Both the position numbers and the translations under genes were made by a program. 64,000 bases of DNA from Flavobacteriaceae bacterium (lineage in GTDB: Bacteria > Bacteroidota > Bacteroidia > Flavobacteriales > Flavobacteriaceae): the NCBI GenBank assembly GCA_026710085.1, contig JAPORT010000083.1:1-64000 (forward strand), in the 5' to 3' direction. Of this stretch, positions 38,158 through 46,614 are shown piece by piece. The first letter of the stretch is position 1, and the number at the start of each line of letters is the position of its first letter. The notes below the pieces were generated by a model, which saw nothing but the letters and a program-made list of their open reading frames with translations, was not told the DNA's origin and ran no database searches.

Positions 38158-38253
38158 ATGTCAAAGCAGCAAAAACGTGATCAAAAAGCGTTAAGTTCCG
38201 TATGGAAGAAAGAGTTAAATCATTACTTTTTTAGATTTTCAAGTTTGCCATGA
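38158..38253 (+). CDS. Possible 31-residue ORF or gene remnant
   Basis: ATG 38158 is preceded by AAAGGAAACGAC and encodes MSKQQKRDQKALSSVWKKEL and eleven more residues before TGA. The basic start suggests the beginning of a real protein, but the frame ends quickly. It is probably a truncated partner of the preceding ORF. Confidence is low. Confidence 0.25.
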   Translation: MSKQQKRDQKALSSVWKKELNHYFFRFSSLP

Positions 38254-38352
38254 TTGTATCCAGCTCTCGAAATGAGACAATTGAGAATTTGACAATTCAT
38301 GGATAGAAATATCTAATGAGAAATTAGCTAGTGAAATTCAGAAACGAAACCT

Positions 38353-38910
38353 TTATTTTATGGCCTTTTCATCTTCAGAAAAAACTTCAACAATCAGATC
38401 AATTTCTATTGCAATATTATTCGGAAGAGACCCCATACCAACCGAGGTTCGAACGTGTTTCCCTCGTTCACCAAAGACCTCGACCATTAAATCCGAAATT
38501 CCGTTCGTAACTAAGGAATGATCGGTAAATGTAGGAGCCGCATTGACCATACCACGGATTTGCACAATTTGTTTGACACGATTTAAGTTCCCTAGTGAAG
38601 CTTTGATTTTTGCTAATTGTCCCAATCCAGTGATACGAGCTGCCTGATAGCCTTGCTCGATGGTTAAATCTTGACCTAATTTGCCCGTAATATATGTTCC
38701 ATCTTCGAGGAGCGGACCGTGTCCAGCTAAAAAAAGCAAATGGCCAACTTGAATGTCTCCGACATAGTTAGCCACTGGTTGTGGCACCTCGGGTAGCGTT
38801 ATTCCTAGTGTCGATAATTGGGATTCAGGATCATAAATCGAATCGATTTGTGCTTTGAGATTAGCGAAAACCAATATAGAAATGAAACAGGATAGCGATA
38901 GAGTTTTCAT
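38353..38910 (-). CDS. Exported RidA-family protein (second copy)
   Basis: 185 residues from ATG 38910, which overlaps the upstream stop by four bases and gives a signal peptide (TLSLSCFISILVFANLKAQ). The RidA (YjgF/YER057c) fold is clear: VGHLLFLAGHGPLLEDGTY, KASLGNLNRVKQIVQIRG and RTSVGMGSLPNNIAIEIDLI. RidA proteins hydrolyse reactive enamines and imines made by PLP enzymes. This is the last gene of the operon and lies next to a PLP enzyme. Compared with RidA the Arg before the last strand (HVRTSVGMGSLP) is kept. Confidence 0.9.
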   Translation of the reverse strand: MKTLSLSCFISILVFANLKAQIDSIYDPESQLSTLGITLPEVPQPVANYVGDIQVGHLLFLAGHGPLLEDGTYITGKLGQDLTIEQGYQAARITGLGQLAKIKASLGNLNRVKQIVQIRGMVNAAPTFTDHSLVTNGISDLMVEVFGERGKHVRTSVGMGSLPNNIAIEIDLIVEVFSEDEKAIK

Positions 38911-40121
38911 ATAGCAAATTGACGGAATAACTCCTGAATACGCCTGGCCACGATACGTTCTTGACCGGGAGCCATCATCCATGTCGTGATTCCTACATGT
39001 TCTGTATTGCCAACGGTGGCAATGGAAGGATGCCCTAGTCTTAATTTTTCTCGAAATTCATTTGGAGTAATGGCCACTTTTGATTGATCCCAAAATAATT
39101 TCAGACTGGGAACATGGTTGGCATGAGGTGGAACGTGTACTTGAGCCTCAACACCTGAGACTGAAAGAGCATTTTTTTTAATGAGTTCAATTTGATATTC
39201 CCAAAATTTCCATTGGCTTTGATGATCGGTTTTTAAATAGAGTTCCAAAGCCACCAACATCCCTAGTATTTCTTCTTTATTGACTTTCATGCCTCGACCG
39301 ATGGTTTGACCACGAGGTGGGGTGTGTAATCGAGCCGCTTGGATGTATTTTTTCTTACCGTATAGCAATCCTGCACTTTGGGGACCACGCAGTCCTTTCC
39401 CTCCTGAAAAGGTGACTAAATCAAACCCCATTTTTTGGAATTTAAATAGATTTTCAACCGGTGGCACATCCGCCGCACAATCAATTAATGTGGGAACATG
39501 ATATTGTTTGCCTAAATCAACCCACTCTTGGTATTTAATTTCTCCCAAATGGGTATGGGCATTTAAAAACCATAAAAGAGCAGTTTTTTTGGATATTGCT
39601 TTTTGGAGTTGCTCGGCCGTTTCTACAAATATTACTTTGGCTCCTACATTCGTTAAGGCTTGCTTGTAACCAATATCATGACTTTTTTGAATAATCACTT
39701 GGTCGGGCATGCCTTTGGTATTGGGCAATTGGGATACTTTTTGGGGATCCATCCCCGTCATCAAACCGGCCATAGCGATCGACATCGCACCAAAACATCC
39801 TGAAGTCACCGTGGCGTCTTCACAATCCAATAATTGGGCGATTCTCAACCCAACTTTGTCTTGTAATTCGTCCAAGTCAACATATTGCGTGGTTCCAAAT
39901 TGGATGGCCTCAACGACTTCTTGTGGCATCAGAGAACCCGTCATGGAGGTATAGGTTCCAGCGGCATTGATAAACGTTCGAACCCCCAGTTCTTTAAAAA
40001 AATCTCGACTGATAGCATCAGCAGTAGCTGGATTCTCAGTCGCACGTATGATTTGATGACTGCCTAATCCAACAAAGGGTAAAGACCCGAGTAGTTTTAA
40101 TAAATGTCTTCTGGCTAACAT
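38907..40121 (-). CDS. SelA-like PLP-dependent enzyme with Tat-like signal (glucosaminate ammonia-lyase type)
   Basis: 404 residues from ATG 40121. The N-terminus MLARRHLLKLLGSLPFVG looks like a twin-arginine signal. The fold is that of the SelA/DgaE group: FINAAGTYTSMTGSLMPQEV, VTSGCFGAMSIAMAGLMTG, TLIDCAADVPPV and the PLP lysine in FSGGKGLRGPQSAGLL. Members of this group beside an amidohydrolase act as ammonia-lyases on amino-sugar acids, or are of unknown function; true SelA makes selenocysteinyl-tRNA, which an exported protein cannot do. It lies between two RidA genes, 7 bases after the first and overlapping the second. Confidence 0.85.
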   Translation of the reverse strand: MLARRHLLKLLGSLPFVGLGSHQIIRATENPATADAISRDFFKELGVRTFINAAGTYTSMTGSLMPQEVVEAIQFGTTQYVDLDELQDKVGLRIAQLLDCEDATVTSGCFGAMSIAMAGLMTGMDPQKVSQLPNTKGMPDQVIIQKSHDIGYKQALTNVGAKVIFVETAEQLQKAISKKTALLWFLNAHTHLGEIKYQEWVDLGKQYHVPTLIDCAADVPPVENLFKFQKMGFDLVTFSGGKGLRGPQSAGLLYGKKKYIQAARLHTPPRGQTIGRGMKVNKEEILGMLVALELYLKTDHQSQWKFWEYQIELIKKNALSVSGVEAQVHVPPHANHVPSLKLFWDQSKVAITPNEFREKLRLGHPSIATVGNTEHVGITTWMMAPGQERIVARRIQELFRQFAI

Positions 40122-40128
40122 GAATTTT

Positions 40129-40602
40129 TTATGAGCCGACGGCAGCAATGCAGTCCATTTCGACTAGAGAATTGCCGGGCACGCCACCATAAGTAGCCAC
40201 GGTGGTGCGAACGGGGGGATTATCACCAAACCGACCCCGATACACTTCATTCATGGGATGATAATCGGCTAAGTCAGCTAAATAAACATTGACTTTGAGG
40301 ACTTGTTCCATGGAAGAACCATGTTTGACCAGTTCTTTTTCAAGTTCTTTGAGAACATGGTCTGTATGAGCTTTGATATCACCATCAAAATGAGCTCCTT
40401 TACCGGCCACATAGATAGTATTTCCATGCCTGACGGAACCAGAAAACAAAGGAATTTGTTGGTCATGAGTAATGTTAGAAACCCTCTTTTGGGGATTTTC
40501 CTGGTGAGACGCACGCACTTGAGTGAGGCCAAAGAGCCCAGCCACCCCGAGGGTTAATTTTTGAAATGATTGACGTCGTGAAAGATTGATAGATTTCATC
40601 AT
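40129..40602 (-). CDS. RidA-family protein with Tat-like signal (first copy)
   Basis: 157 residues from ATG 40602 (a second ATG directly follows). NLSRRQSFQKLTLGVAGLFG is a twin-arginine-like signal with one residue more than the strict consensus. The RidA core follows: HGNTIYVAGKGAHFDGD, SSMEQVLKVNVYLADLADY, and PVRTTVATYGGVPGNSLVEMD with the conserved Arg. It probably hydrolyses enamine/imine products of the SelA-like enzyme encoded just downstream. Spacing to its neighbours is 7 and 16 bases. Confidence 0.9.
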   Translation of the reverse strand: MMKSINLSRRQSFQKLTLGVAGLFGLTQVRASHQENPQKRVSNITHDQQIPLFSGSVRHGNTIYVAGKGAHFDGDIKAHTDHVLKELEKELVKHGSSMEQVLKVNVYLADLADYHPMNEVYRGRFGDNPPVRTTVATYGGVPGNSLVEMDCIAAVGS

Positions 40603-40618
40603 ATGATGTATTAAATGG

Positions 40619-41539
40619 TTACCACATTCGTTTTTCTAATAATTTTTGGATTTGTTCTTCGGAAACAGGGAGGGATGCACTATTTTCTTCGAGCCAATTG
40701 GAAAAATCAGTTTCTATTTCATCCGTCCATTGATTGTCTATTTGACCAGGGGTATAGCGCCCTTCTTTCAAACGAGTAATTCCGAATAAATCCCGTAATC
40801 GAACGATTTCAGATGTTTCAACAACGGTTTGGGCCAAATGAGCTGGAATAAAAATGACCCCTTCTTTTTTAGCTAATACGACATCGCCAGGCATGACGGT
40901 GGCTTGACCGATTCGGATAGGGTAGTTGATACTCAACAACATCACATGGTTGAGAAATGAAGGATGCCAGTCGCGGACAAAGGCATTGAATCCCTCGATT
41001 TGTGAGAGGCCTTCCAAATCTCGACTAGAAGCATTAAAGACCACGCCTGTTTTGCTTTTGGCATAAATCGAATTACCAAGATTATCACCAATTAAAGTCC
41101 CATCGATAATTTTTCCAAATCCATCAGCCACATAAACATCATGAAGAGTCAATCGATCGATAGGCCAAGAATTGGTGTTGCCTATTTCTCCTTGTTTGAC
41201 CCCTTGATCTTTGATGACTTGGGCGATATCGGGACGTTCTGGCATGTATTGAACCGTTAGGGCTCTACCAACAACGGGAACATCCTCGTGAAGGGGTTTC
41301 CACCCACTTTCGAATTGATTGTGATATCCGTTGTTCCGTAAGACACCCCAAGCTTCTTCAATAGTGACCCGCTTCATGCGATCGAGTATGTCCGAGGGGA
41401 CTTTGGGACGGCCATCTTCAAATCGATGACCTGCCCAATGGGGAGTGAGTTTGATCAGTTGTTCTTTGCTGAGATTTTGTCCGTTCGATAGAAAGGGACA
41501 AAACAATAAAATTAATAGTATAAAAAAGGGCTTCATCAT
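40619..41539 (-). CDS. Exported RraA-family aldolase-like protein
   Basis: 306 residues from ATG 41539. A signal peptide (PFFILLILLFCPFLSNGQ) precedes the RraA / 4-hydroxy-4-methyl-2-oxoglutarate aldolase fold. The metal- and substrate-binding block is present: LIGDNLGNSIYAKSKTGVVF and NASSRDLEGL, with the R-D pair that defines aldolase members, and the later RIGQATVMPGDVVLAKKEGV. RraA itself inhibits RNase E, but proteins with the R-D pair cleave 2-keto acids to pyruvate. An exported copy beside a possible ammonia-lyase suggests cleavage of a 2-keto-3-deoxy sugar acid. The start is one base from the transporter stop. Confidence 0.87.
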   Translation of the reverse strand: MMKPFFILLILLFCPFLSNGQNLSKEQLIKLTPHWAGHRFEDGRPKVPSDILDRMKRVTIEEAWGVLRNNGYHNQFESGWKPLHEDVPVVGRALTVQYMPERPDIAQVIKDQGVKQGEIGNTNSWPIDRLTLHDVYVADGFGKIIDGTLIGDNLGNSIYAKSKTGVVFNASSRDLEGLSQIEGFNAFVRDWHPSFLNHVMLLSINYPIRIGQATVMPGDVVLAKKEGVIFIPAHLAQTVVETSEIVRLRDLFGITRLKEGRYTPGQIDNQWTDEIETDFSNWLEENSASLPVSEEQIQKLLEKRMW

Positions 41540-41540
41540 T

Positions 41541-42746
41541 TTATTTTTTCGACTCTTTTTCTCGCCACCAACTAGCCAGCGTGGATCCGGAAATGTTCAT
41601 CCATGGCCCGAAGATGGCAGGAGCCAATCCCACGGTGGCCACCTTGCCCATTTCCAAGGCAATCCCTGACGCCAATCCCCCATTTTGCATCCCCACTTCA
41701 AAAGCAATCGTGCGACAATCTCTCTCCGGCATACGGATGAACCGACATCCCCAATAGCCAAAAAAGTAACCCATTAAATTATGCATAATAGCTGCCACAA
41801 TCAACAGAAATCCGATGGTTAAAAGATTATCTCGACCAGAAGCTGTAATGACTGTAATGACAATCGCAATCCCTGCCATCGAAATGATGGGCATGGCCTT
41901 ATCCAACCAAGAAGCTCTTCCATGAAAAAAGTGATTGAACACCAAGCCAAGAATGATGGGAATGATCACAATTTTGATGATGCTCAGCATCATGGCCCAA
42001 AAATCGATGGGGATAAACTCTCCAGCTAGGGTTTCCATTAAAAAAGGCGTCATCAATGGGGCCAATAGGGTAGCCACAGCAGTCAAGGTGACTGATAGAG
42101 CAACATTGGCTTTGGCCAAATAGGCCATGACGTTTGAGGCCAGGCCACTTGGTGAAGATCCAATCAAAACAACTCCAGCAGCAATCTCCGGTGGAAATTT
42201 TAGAAACAGAGCCAACCCCAATCCCACCAAGGGCATGATCGTAAATTGACACACCACACCCACCAACACCCCTTTGGGCATTTTTAAAACGCCATAAAAG
42301 TCTTTAATGCTCATGGAAGTTCCCATCCCAAACATGATGAGTTGGAGTAGGGGAACGATCAATAGGCTCATTTGGAAAGTCCCAATGGACACAAATGGTT
42401 GTGGCCAATACAGCGAAACCAATACAGCAGAAAACACAAATAGTGCAAAGGACAGTCCTTTGAATAATTTGGTAGCGTGAACCCCAATGGCAAGAAATAT
42501 CAGGGTGATAAAACCGACAAAAAACACATCGATTCCAAAGACTTCATCGAAAATGAGATATGAAACCAGGATCGTAACCATCAGAACCATGAAAAATCGA
42601 TTTCCCTTAAAACTAAGCACTGCTACACCCCCAACAATCGTCATCAATAAAGGTAAATCAACTTTCCATGAAAGCAACAGATCCAATCCACACAAAAACA
42701 AGCCAATCAGGCTAAGCCCTAAAAAAACTTGATAAAGATTACTCAT
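41541..42746 (-). CDS. Bile acid:sodium symporter (BASS) family transporter
   Basis: 401 residues from ATG 42746, overlapping the preceding amidohydrolase by eight bases. About ten membrane helices are visible. The family signature lies in VLIGSSPSGLASNVMAYLAKANVALSVTLTA (seen as SPSGLASNVMAYLAKANVA) and in FEVGMQNGGLASGIALEM, the crossover regions that bind Na+ and substrate. Bacterial BASS proteins carry bile acids, pyruvate or other organic acids. Its place among exported enzymes that could make a keto acid points to uptake of that product. The first two helices before LPLLMTIVGG are an added N-terminal part. Confidence 0.9.
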   Translation of the reverse strand: MSNLYQVFLGLSLIGLFLCGLDLLLSWKVDLPLLMTIVGGVAVLSFKGNRFFMVLMVTILVSYLIFDEVFGIDVFFVGFITLIFLAIGVHATKLFKGLSFALFVFSAVLVSLYWPQPFVSIGTFQMSLLIVPLLQLIMFGMGTSMSIKDFYGVLKMPKGVLVGVVCQFTIMPLVGLGLALFLKFPPEIAAGVVLIGSSPSGLASNVMAYLAKANVALSVTLTAVATLLAPLMTPFLMETLAGEFIPIDFWAMMLSIIKIVIIPIILGLVFNHFFHGRASWLDKAMPIISMAGIAIVITVITASGRDNLLTIGFLLIVAAIMHNLMGYFFGYWGCRFIRMPERDCRTIAFEVGMQNGGLASGIALEMGKVATVGLAPAIFGPWMNISGSTLASWWREKESKK

Positions 42747-43983
42747 TTTGAGTCCAAAGTTCCCCGTGGAGTCCGTTGAGATCGTAAACGACCTGTCCAT
42801 CTTTAATCGTCATTTGGCAAGATAACTTTTGAGTTCCCTTGATTTTTTTGTTTTGGGTGTCTAAAAATCCAAAGTCCCCATTTTCTAGTTTTAAAAGAGT
42901 CATATCGGCGATGGCTCCTTTGGATAGATGGCCTAATTCAGGTCTTTGAATCACTTGAGCCGGTTTCCAAGTCGTGGCCTTGATGACTTGTTGCAGCGTC
43001 AAATTCATATTTAGAAATTTAGACATGACATTGACCATATCTTTCATGGCTCCATTCATACTACCGGTGTGTAAATCGGTACTAATGGTGTCAGGGTAGA
43101 GGCCTTGATGGATAGAAGGTATGGCTTGGTCAAAAATAAAACTAGCGCCACCGTGTCCGACATCGAAAATAAGTCCTTTTTTTTGAGCCTCAATAGCCGA
43201 TTTTCGAAGCTGCCCATCATCTTTTAAGACGGCTTCTCGACCATTCACATTGGCATAAACATGGGTGAAGATATCACCAGGTCTCAATTTTTCTAAAAAT
43301 AAAGTATCAAGAGATAATTCGGGCTGACTCCCTCCAAAATCAATCATCACAGGGATCTTAGCCAGACGCCCCGCTTCTACGGTCAGTTCTGTCGGTCGCC
43401 AATCATAACCACTATAATGTGCCAATTTAATGCCGATGATATCCGATTTATATTTATTGGCGACCATGGCCGTTAATTTGGGATCCATATCACGAAGGTC
43501 TTGTTCATAAGCGCCTCCAGACATGCCGTTCCCTACAATATTGATAAAAGCCAAAACGCGTGTTTTAGCTCGATCGATGGTTTGTCGTTTAAAGACTTCA
43601 AAGTTTTTCCAACCGGCGCCACCGGTATCCACGAGGGTCGTGACACCACTTTCAAAAGTGAATCCATCGGGAGGCAACGAGCCAAAACTATTGGCTAAAT
43701 ACCGATCTGGAGTCGTTCCATGGAAGGCGTGAGCATGGAGGTCAATCAAACCCGGCGTGACAATCAATCCTTCCGCATGGATAATGTGCTTAGCATCCAA
43801 ATCCGATAAGTCATGACCAAGATGGCTCACGTGTCCATCGGTGACTGCGAGATCCATTTTTTGATCAATCTTGTTTTTTGGATCAATTAAATGACCATTT
43901 AAAATCAATAAATCAGGAGCTTGCCCCCAGGCAATGGATAGACAAAAGAGAGATAGTAAATAGGAGAAAAATAAATGTTTCAT
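42739..43983 (-). CDS. Exported amidohydrolase/deacetylase
   Basis: 414 residues from ATG 43983. A signal peptide (FFSYLLSLFCLSIAWGQ) is followed by a dihydroorotase-like metallohydrolase. The metal ligands are all visible: HAHAF (HxH), a Lys in DIIGIKLAHYSG that would be carboxylated, His in IFTHVYANVNG and FDVGHGGASF, and the Asp in STDLHTGSMNG. This matches the amidohydrolase/deacetylase family whose members sit beside SelA-like enzymes. N-acetyl-amino acids or sugar acids are likely substrates. It is seven bases downstream of the dehydrogenase and overlaps the transporter gene. Confidence 0.9.
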   Translation of the reverse strand: MKHLFFSYLLSLFCLSIAWGQAPDLLILNGHLIDPKNKIDQKMDLAVTDGHVSHLGHDLSDLDAKHIIHAEGLIVTPGLIDLHAHAFHGTTPDRYLANSFGSLPPDGFTFESGVTTLVDTGGAGWKNFEVFKRQTIDRAKTRVLAFINIVGNGMSGGAYEQDLRDMDPKLTAMVANKYKSDIIGIKLAHYSGYDWRPTELTVEAGRLAKIPVMIDFGGSQPELSLDTLFLEKLRPGDIFTHVYANVNGREAVLKDDGQLRKSAIEAQKKGLIFDVGHGGASFIFDQAIPSIHQGLYPDTISTDLHTGSMNGAMKDMVNVMSKFLNMNLTLQQVIKATTWKPAQVIQRPELGHLSKGAIADMTLLKLENGDFGFLDTQNKKIKGTQKLSCQMTIKDGQVVYDLNGLHGELWTQNE

Positions 43984-43989
43984 GTTGCT

Positions 43990-45738
43990 TTAAAGTTCAG
44001 AATGGAGATCATGTCTGATATTATATACTTCGTCAGATGTGATCGGAGATGCTTGATTTCCAAAATGAGTTCTGAGATAAGTTAAAATTTCGGCCACATC
44101 TTGATCACTTAAAAATTCATTGGGAGGCATGATCCCATTAAATGTTTTGCCGTTGACTTCAATGGGTCCTTCCATCCCTTGTAGTATAATTTTGACAAGT
44201 CTTTTTTTATCCCCAGTCACCCAATCGGTACCCACCAACGTTGGAAATCGATTTCCATCCCCTTGAGCATTGGGTTGGTGACATGTTGCACAATATAGGT
44301 TAAATTTTTGCTTTCCAGCAAGCTCTAATCCTTCATGGAGAATATCATGATTCATATCAGGGGTTCTAATATGAGCTAAAGCAAAGCGGTCTTTCATTTT
44401 TTTTCTGTCTTTAGGCGAATAAGAATGTCGATTTCCTGTGTATTCTATTTGCCATATTCTGCCTTGATTGGTATCGCCGATATACATTTTACCATCGTTA
44501 GAAAAGGCAATTCCCATGGGCCTATATAAAGCATCACTAGCATTGACTATGGGAGAAACGCCAGCAAATCCATCAGCAAAAAGATCATACTCTTCGGTGG
44601 GCTCTCCATTTTCAAACGGAATGAATCCTACAAAATAGCCACTTTGAGAATAGGGGGCTCGATTGGTCGATCCATGAAAAGCCACAAAGGCCCCACCATG
44701 GTAGTAAGAGGGGAAATCATGATTGTTGTAAAAAACCAAATCATTAGGAGCCCAGTGCCCGGGAAAACCGATGATTGGATTGTTATAATGGCTACACCGA
44801 TCCACTTTCTCTCCATCGCCACCATATTCCGGGGCAAGCACTTTTTTATGAATCAATTGATCATAATAACAATAGGGCCAACCAAAATGATCTCCTTGTT
44901 GGATTTCGAGAAATTCTTCAGAAGGTAACAGAGCGCTTTGCCAAGAACTATACCGATCTGGCCATAATCTTTTGAGATCATCCCTTCCATGCATCACCGC
45001 ATAAAGTTTTTTATTTTCAGGGTTCCAATCTAGAGCCACGATGCTTCGCAATCCAGAAGCAAATAATTGACCGCTTTCTTGTGTTTGATTCAATTGGTTG
45101 GCATCAAATTTCCAAATCCCACCATGGTCAATGAGTTCTATACATGGATCTTCTCCAGATTTTAAGGGCGTTCTTTTTGGACTTTGGCAATTATTAGAGG
45201 GGGCTCCAAAGGGAACATACATGTTTCCTGAATCATCAAAGGCCAGTGGTTTCGCAATATGTTCGTGGGATCGATGGGGATGGTCATCGATTAAAACCGT
45301 TTCAATGTCTCCGATGGGTAATTGGGTGACGGAATCGAGCTTTTGACGATAGACTTTTAGTTGAGAACTGAAATACAAATACCCATTGTAAATGTGGGAA
45401 GCAGTGGAATAATTGCCTCTCTGTTGTTCCCCATGATGTCCCATCATGCTGATGGAATCAGCTTTTCCATCCTTATTTTGATCCATCAACATAACCACAG
45501 AACCTTGAGGCGAAGGTCTTTTGAGTTTGGCATACACAATGCCATTATCACTGACCGAAAGATGTCGAACACCAGTGACAAGAGAATCGACAAAAACTTT
45601 TGCCGTAAATCCATTGGGCAAAAAAAGTTCGGAAGAGGGATGTTGTTGATGTGTACAGTTTAAAGAAAGCATCAGGAATAAACTGATACTTATCGGAATT
45701 TGTAAAACGCCTAAAAAACTTTGTTTATTCGAATACAA
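43990..45738 (-). CDS. Lipoprotein sorbosone/PQQ-sugar dehydrogenase-like beta-propeller fused to cytochrome c
   Basis: About 582 residues if started at TTG 45738, which overlaps the upstream stop by 14 bases; a reading to 45855 would overlap far more and is rejected. A lipoprotein signal (LQIPISISLFLMLSLNC) is followed by a six-bladed propeller of the L-sorbosone/soluble glucose dehydrogenase type (LPNGFTAKVFVDSL, HEHIAKPLAFDDSGNMYVP, HFGWPYCYY, RPMGIAFSNDGKMYIGDT). The last 100 residues form a class I cytochrome c with CATCH and the axial Met in GIMPPNEFL. It likely oxidises a sugar at the outer face of a membrane and passes electrons through its own heme. Confidence 0.88.
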   Translation of the reverse strand: MYSNKQSFLGVLQIPISISLFLMLSLNCTHQQHPSSELFLPNGFTAKVFVDSLVTGVRHLSVSDNGIVYAKLKRPSPQGSVVMLMDQNKDGKADSISMMGHHGEQQRGNYSTASHIYNGYLYFSSQLKVYRQKLDSVTQLPIGDIETVLIDDHPHRSHEHIAKPLAFDDSGNMYVPFGAPSNNCQSPKRTPLKSGEDPCIELIDHGGIWKFDANQLNQTQESGQLFASGLRSIVALDWNPENKKLYAVMHGRDDLKRLWPDRYSSWQSALLPSEEFLEIQQGDHFGWPYCYYDQLIHKKVLAPEYGGDGEKVDRCSHYNNPIIGFPGHWAPNDLVFYNNHDFPSYYHGGAFVAFHGSTNRAPYSQSGYFVGFIPFENGEPTEEYDLFADGFAGVSPIVNASDALYRPMGIAFSNDGKMYIGDTNQGRIWQIEYTGNRHSYSPKDRKKMKDRFALAHIRTPDMNHDILHEGLELAGKQKFNLYCATCHQPNAQGDGNRFPTLVGTDWVTGDKKRLVKIILQGMEGPIEVNGKTFNGIMPPNEFLSDQDVAEILTYLRTHFGNQASPITSDEVYNIRHDLHSEL

Positions 45739-46477
45739 GTGTGCCAAAGTAGTTTGGTTGGTGAAAAGAAGGAGACTTGGTGGGAACTTGATTCCACGAA
45801 AGGAAATGAGGCTCGATGGTAAAATCACCACATTTATAAAAATTGCCTCGAGCATTTAAATCTTGAAATTTTAAACCGGGATGATGAACAAAAATCCTTT
45901 GATCCATTTCAATGGATAGCGTCCATGAAGTATTTTCTTTTTGAATATCTAAGGAGTTTTTTCCTAAAGATGAATGAACGCGAATGTGTTGTTGAATCAA
46001 ATGCGGCGAGATGAATTCTCTAGTATTTAAGTCTGAACCGTAAGCTAAGTGTACTGTTCCGATACTATTGAATTCAAAATTGTAATAGTTAGGATCGTTT
46101 TCAATGGCAACAAAAAATTCAACACAACTATCTTGATGTGTTCTAGAATTGGTTTTGGTTTTATTAGCCAAGACATGTTTTTCAGTCACATGGTATACCA
46201 ATAAAATGGAGTCATCAGTATGTGCTATGTGAAAGGTTACTTTGGGTCGATAACTAAATTCAGGCCAATTGACAATGTCGATGTTACTGGTCATTGTGTA
46301 TGGTTGAATCAATGATGCTAATTCATGAATGTTGTTTTTGTTTGGATTTGAAATTTTAGGGACGTTTAAAATTTTATTTTCTTGACTCATTAATTGGGTT
46401 CCTAGTGACATTAAATTCCCCAAAAAGAAAATGATTGTTATTTTGGACAAATCACACACAAGGAAGAATTCCCTCAA
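45725..46477 (-). CDS. Exported CBM9-like carbohydrate-binding protein
   Basis: 250 residues from TTG 46477; the first ATG in frame is at 46411 and would remove the signal-like stretch (LSKITIIFFLGNLMSLG). The body has the family 9 carbohydrate-binding / DOMON-like pattern: VTFHIAHTDDSILLVYHVTEKHV, seen as HIAHTDDSILLVYHVTE, and QDSCVEFFVAIENDPNYYNF, then NTSWTLSIEMDQRIF. Proteins with only this module bind sugars or heme at the surface. It is the first gene of the operon, so it probably captures the substrate or takes part in electron transfer. Confidence 0.78.
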   Translation of the reverse strand: MREFFLVCDLSKITIIFFLGNLMSLGTQLMSQENKILNVPKISNPNKNNIHELASLIQPYTMTSNIDIVNWPEFSYRPKVTFHIAHTDDSILLVYHVTEKHVLANKTKTNSRTHQDSCVEFFVAIENDPNYYNFEFNSIGTVHLAYGSDLNTREFISPHLIQQHIRVHSSLGKNSLDIQKENTSWTLSIEMDQRIFVHHPGLKFQDLNARGNFYKCGDFTIEPHFLSWNQVPTKSPSFHQPNYFGTLVFE

Positions 46478-46614
46478 ATTTAAAAAACCTCAAATATTTG
46501 TTATCGTGTGGTTCAGTAACAAATTGAAACATCTCGAAAAAGGCAATCATGATTATTGATCCGTATGGATTTAATTTTTAGCTTACAATTAAGTTTGTAA
46601 ATCTTTAACAAATC

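Noticed and set aside
38907..40121. SelA homology together with in-frame TGA codons, suggesting selenocysteine use
   Set aside because: The SelA-like protein belongs to a catabolic side branch and seems exported; no selB, selC or selD is visible. The TGA in the small membrane-protein gene has no hairpin of SECIS type that I can see.
45739..45855. Longer N-terminus of the dehydrogenase-cytochrome c protein
   Set aside because: It would overlap the preceding gene by 131 bases and bury the lipoprotein signal far from the N-terminus.
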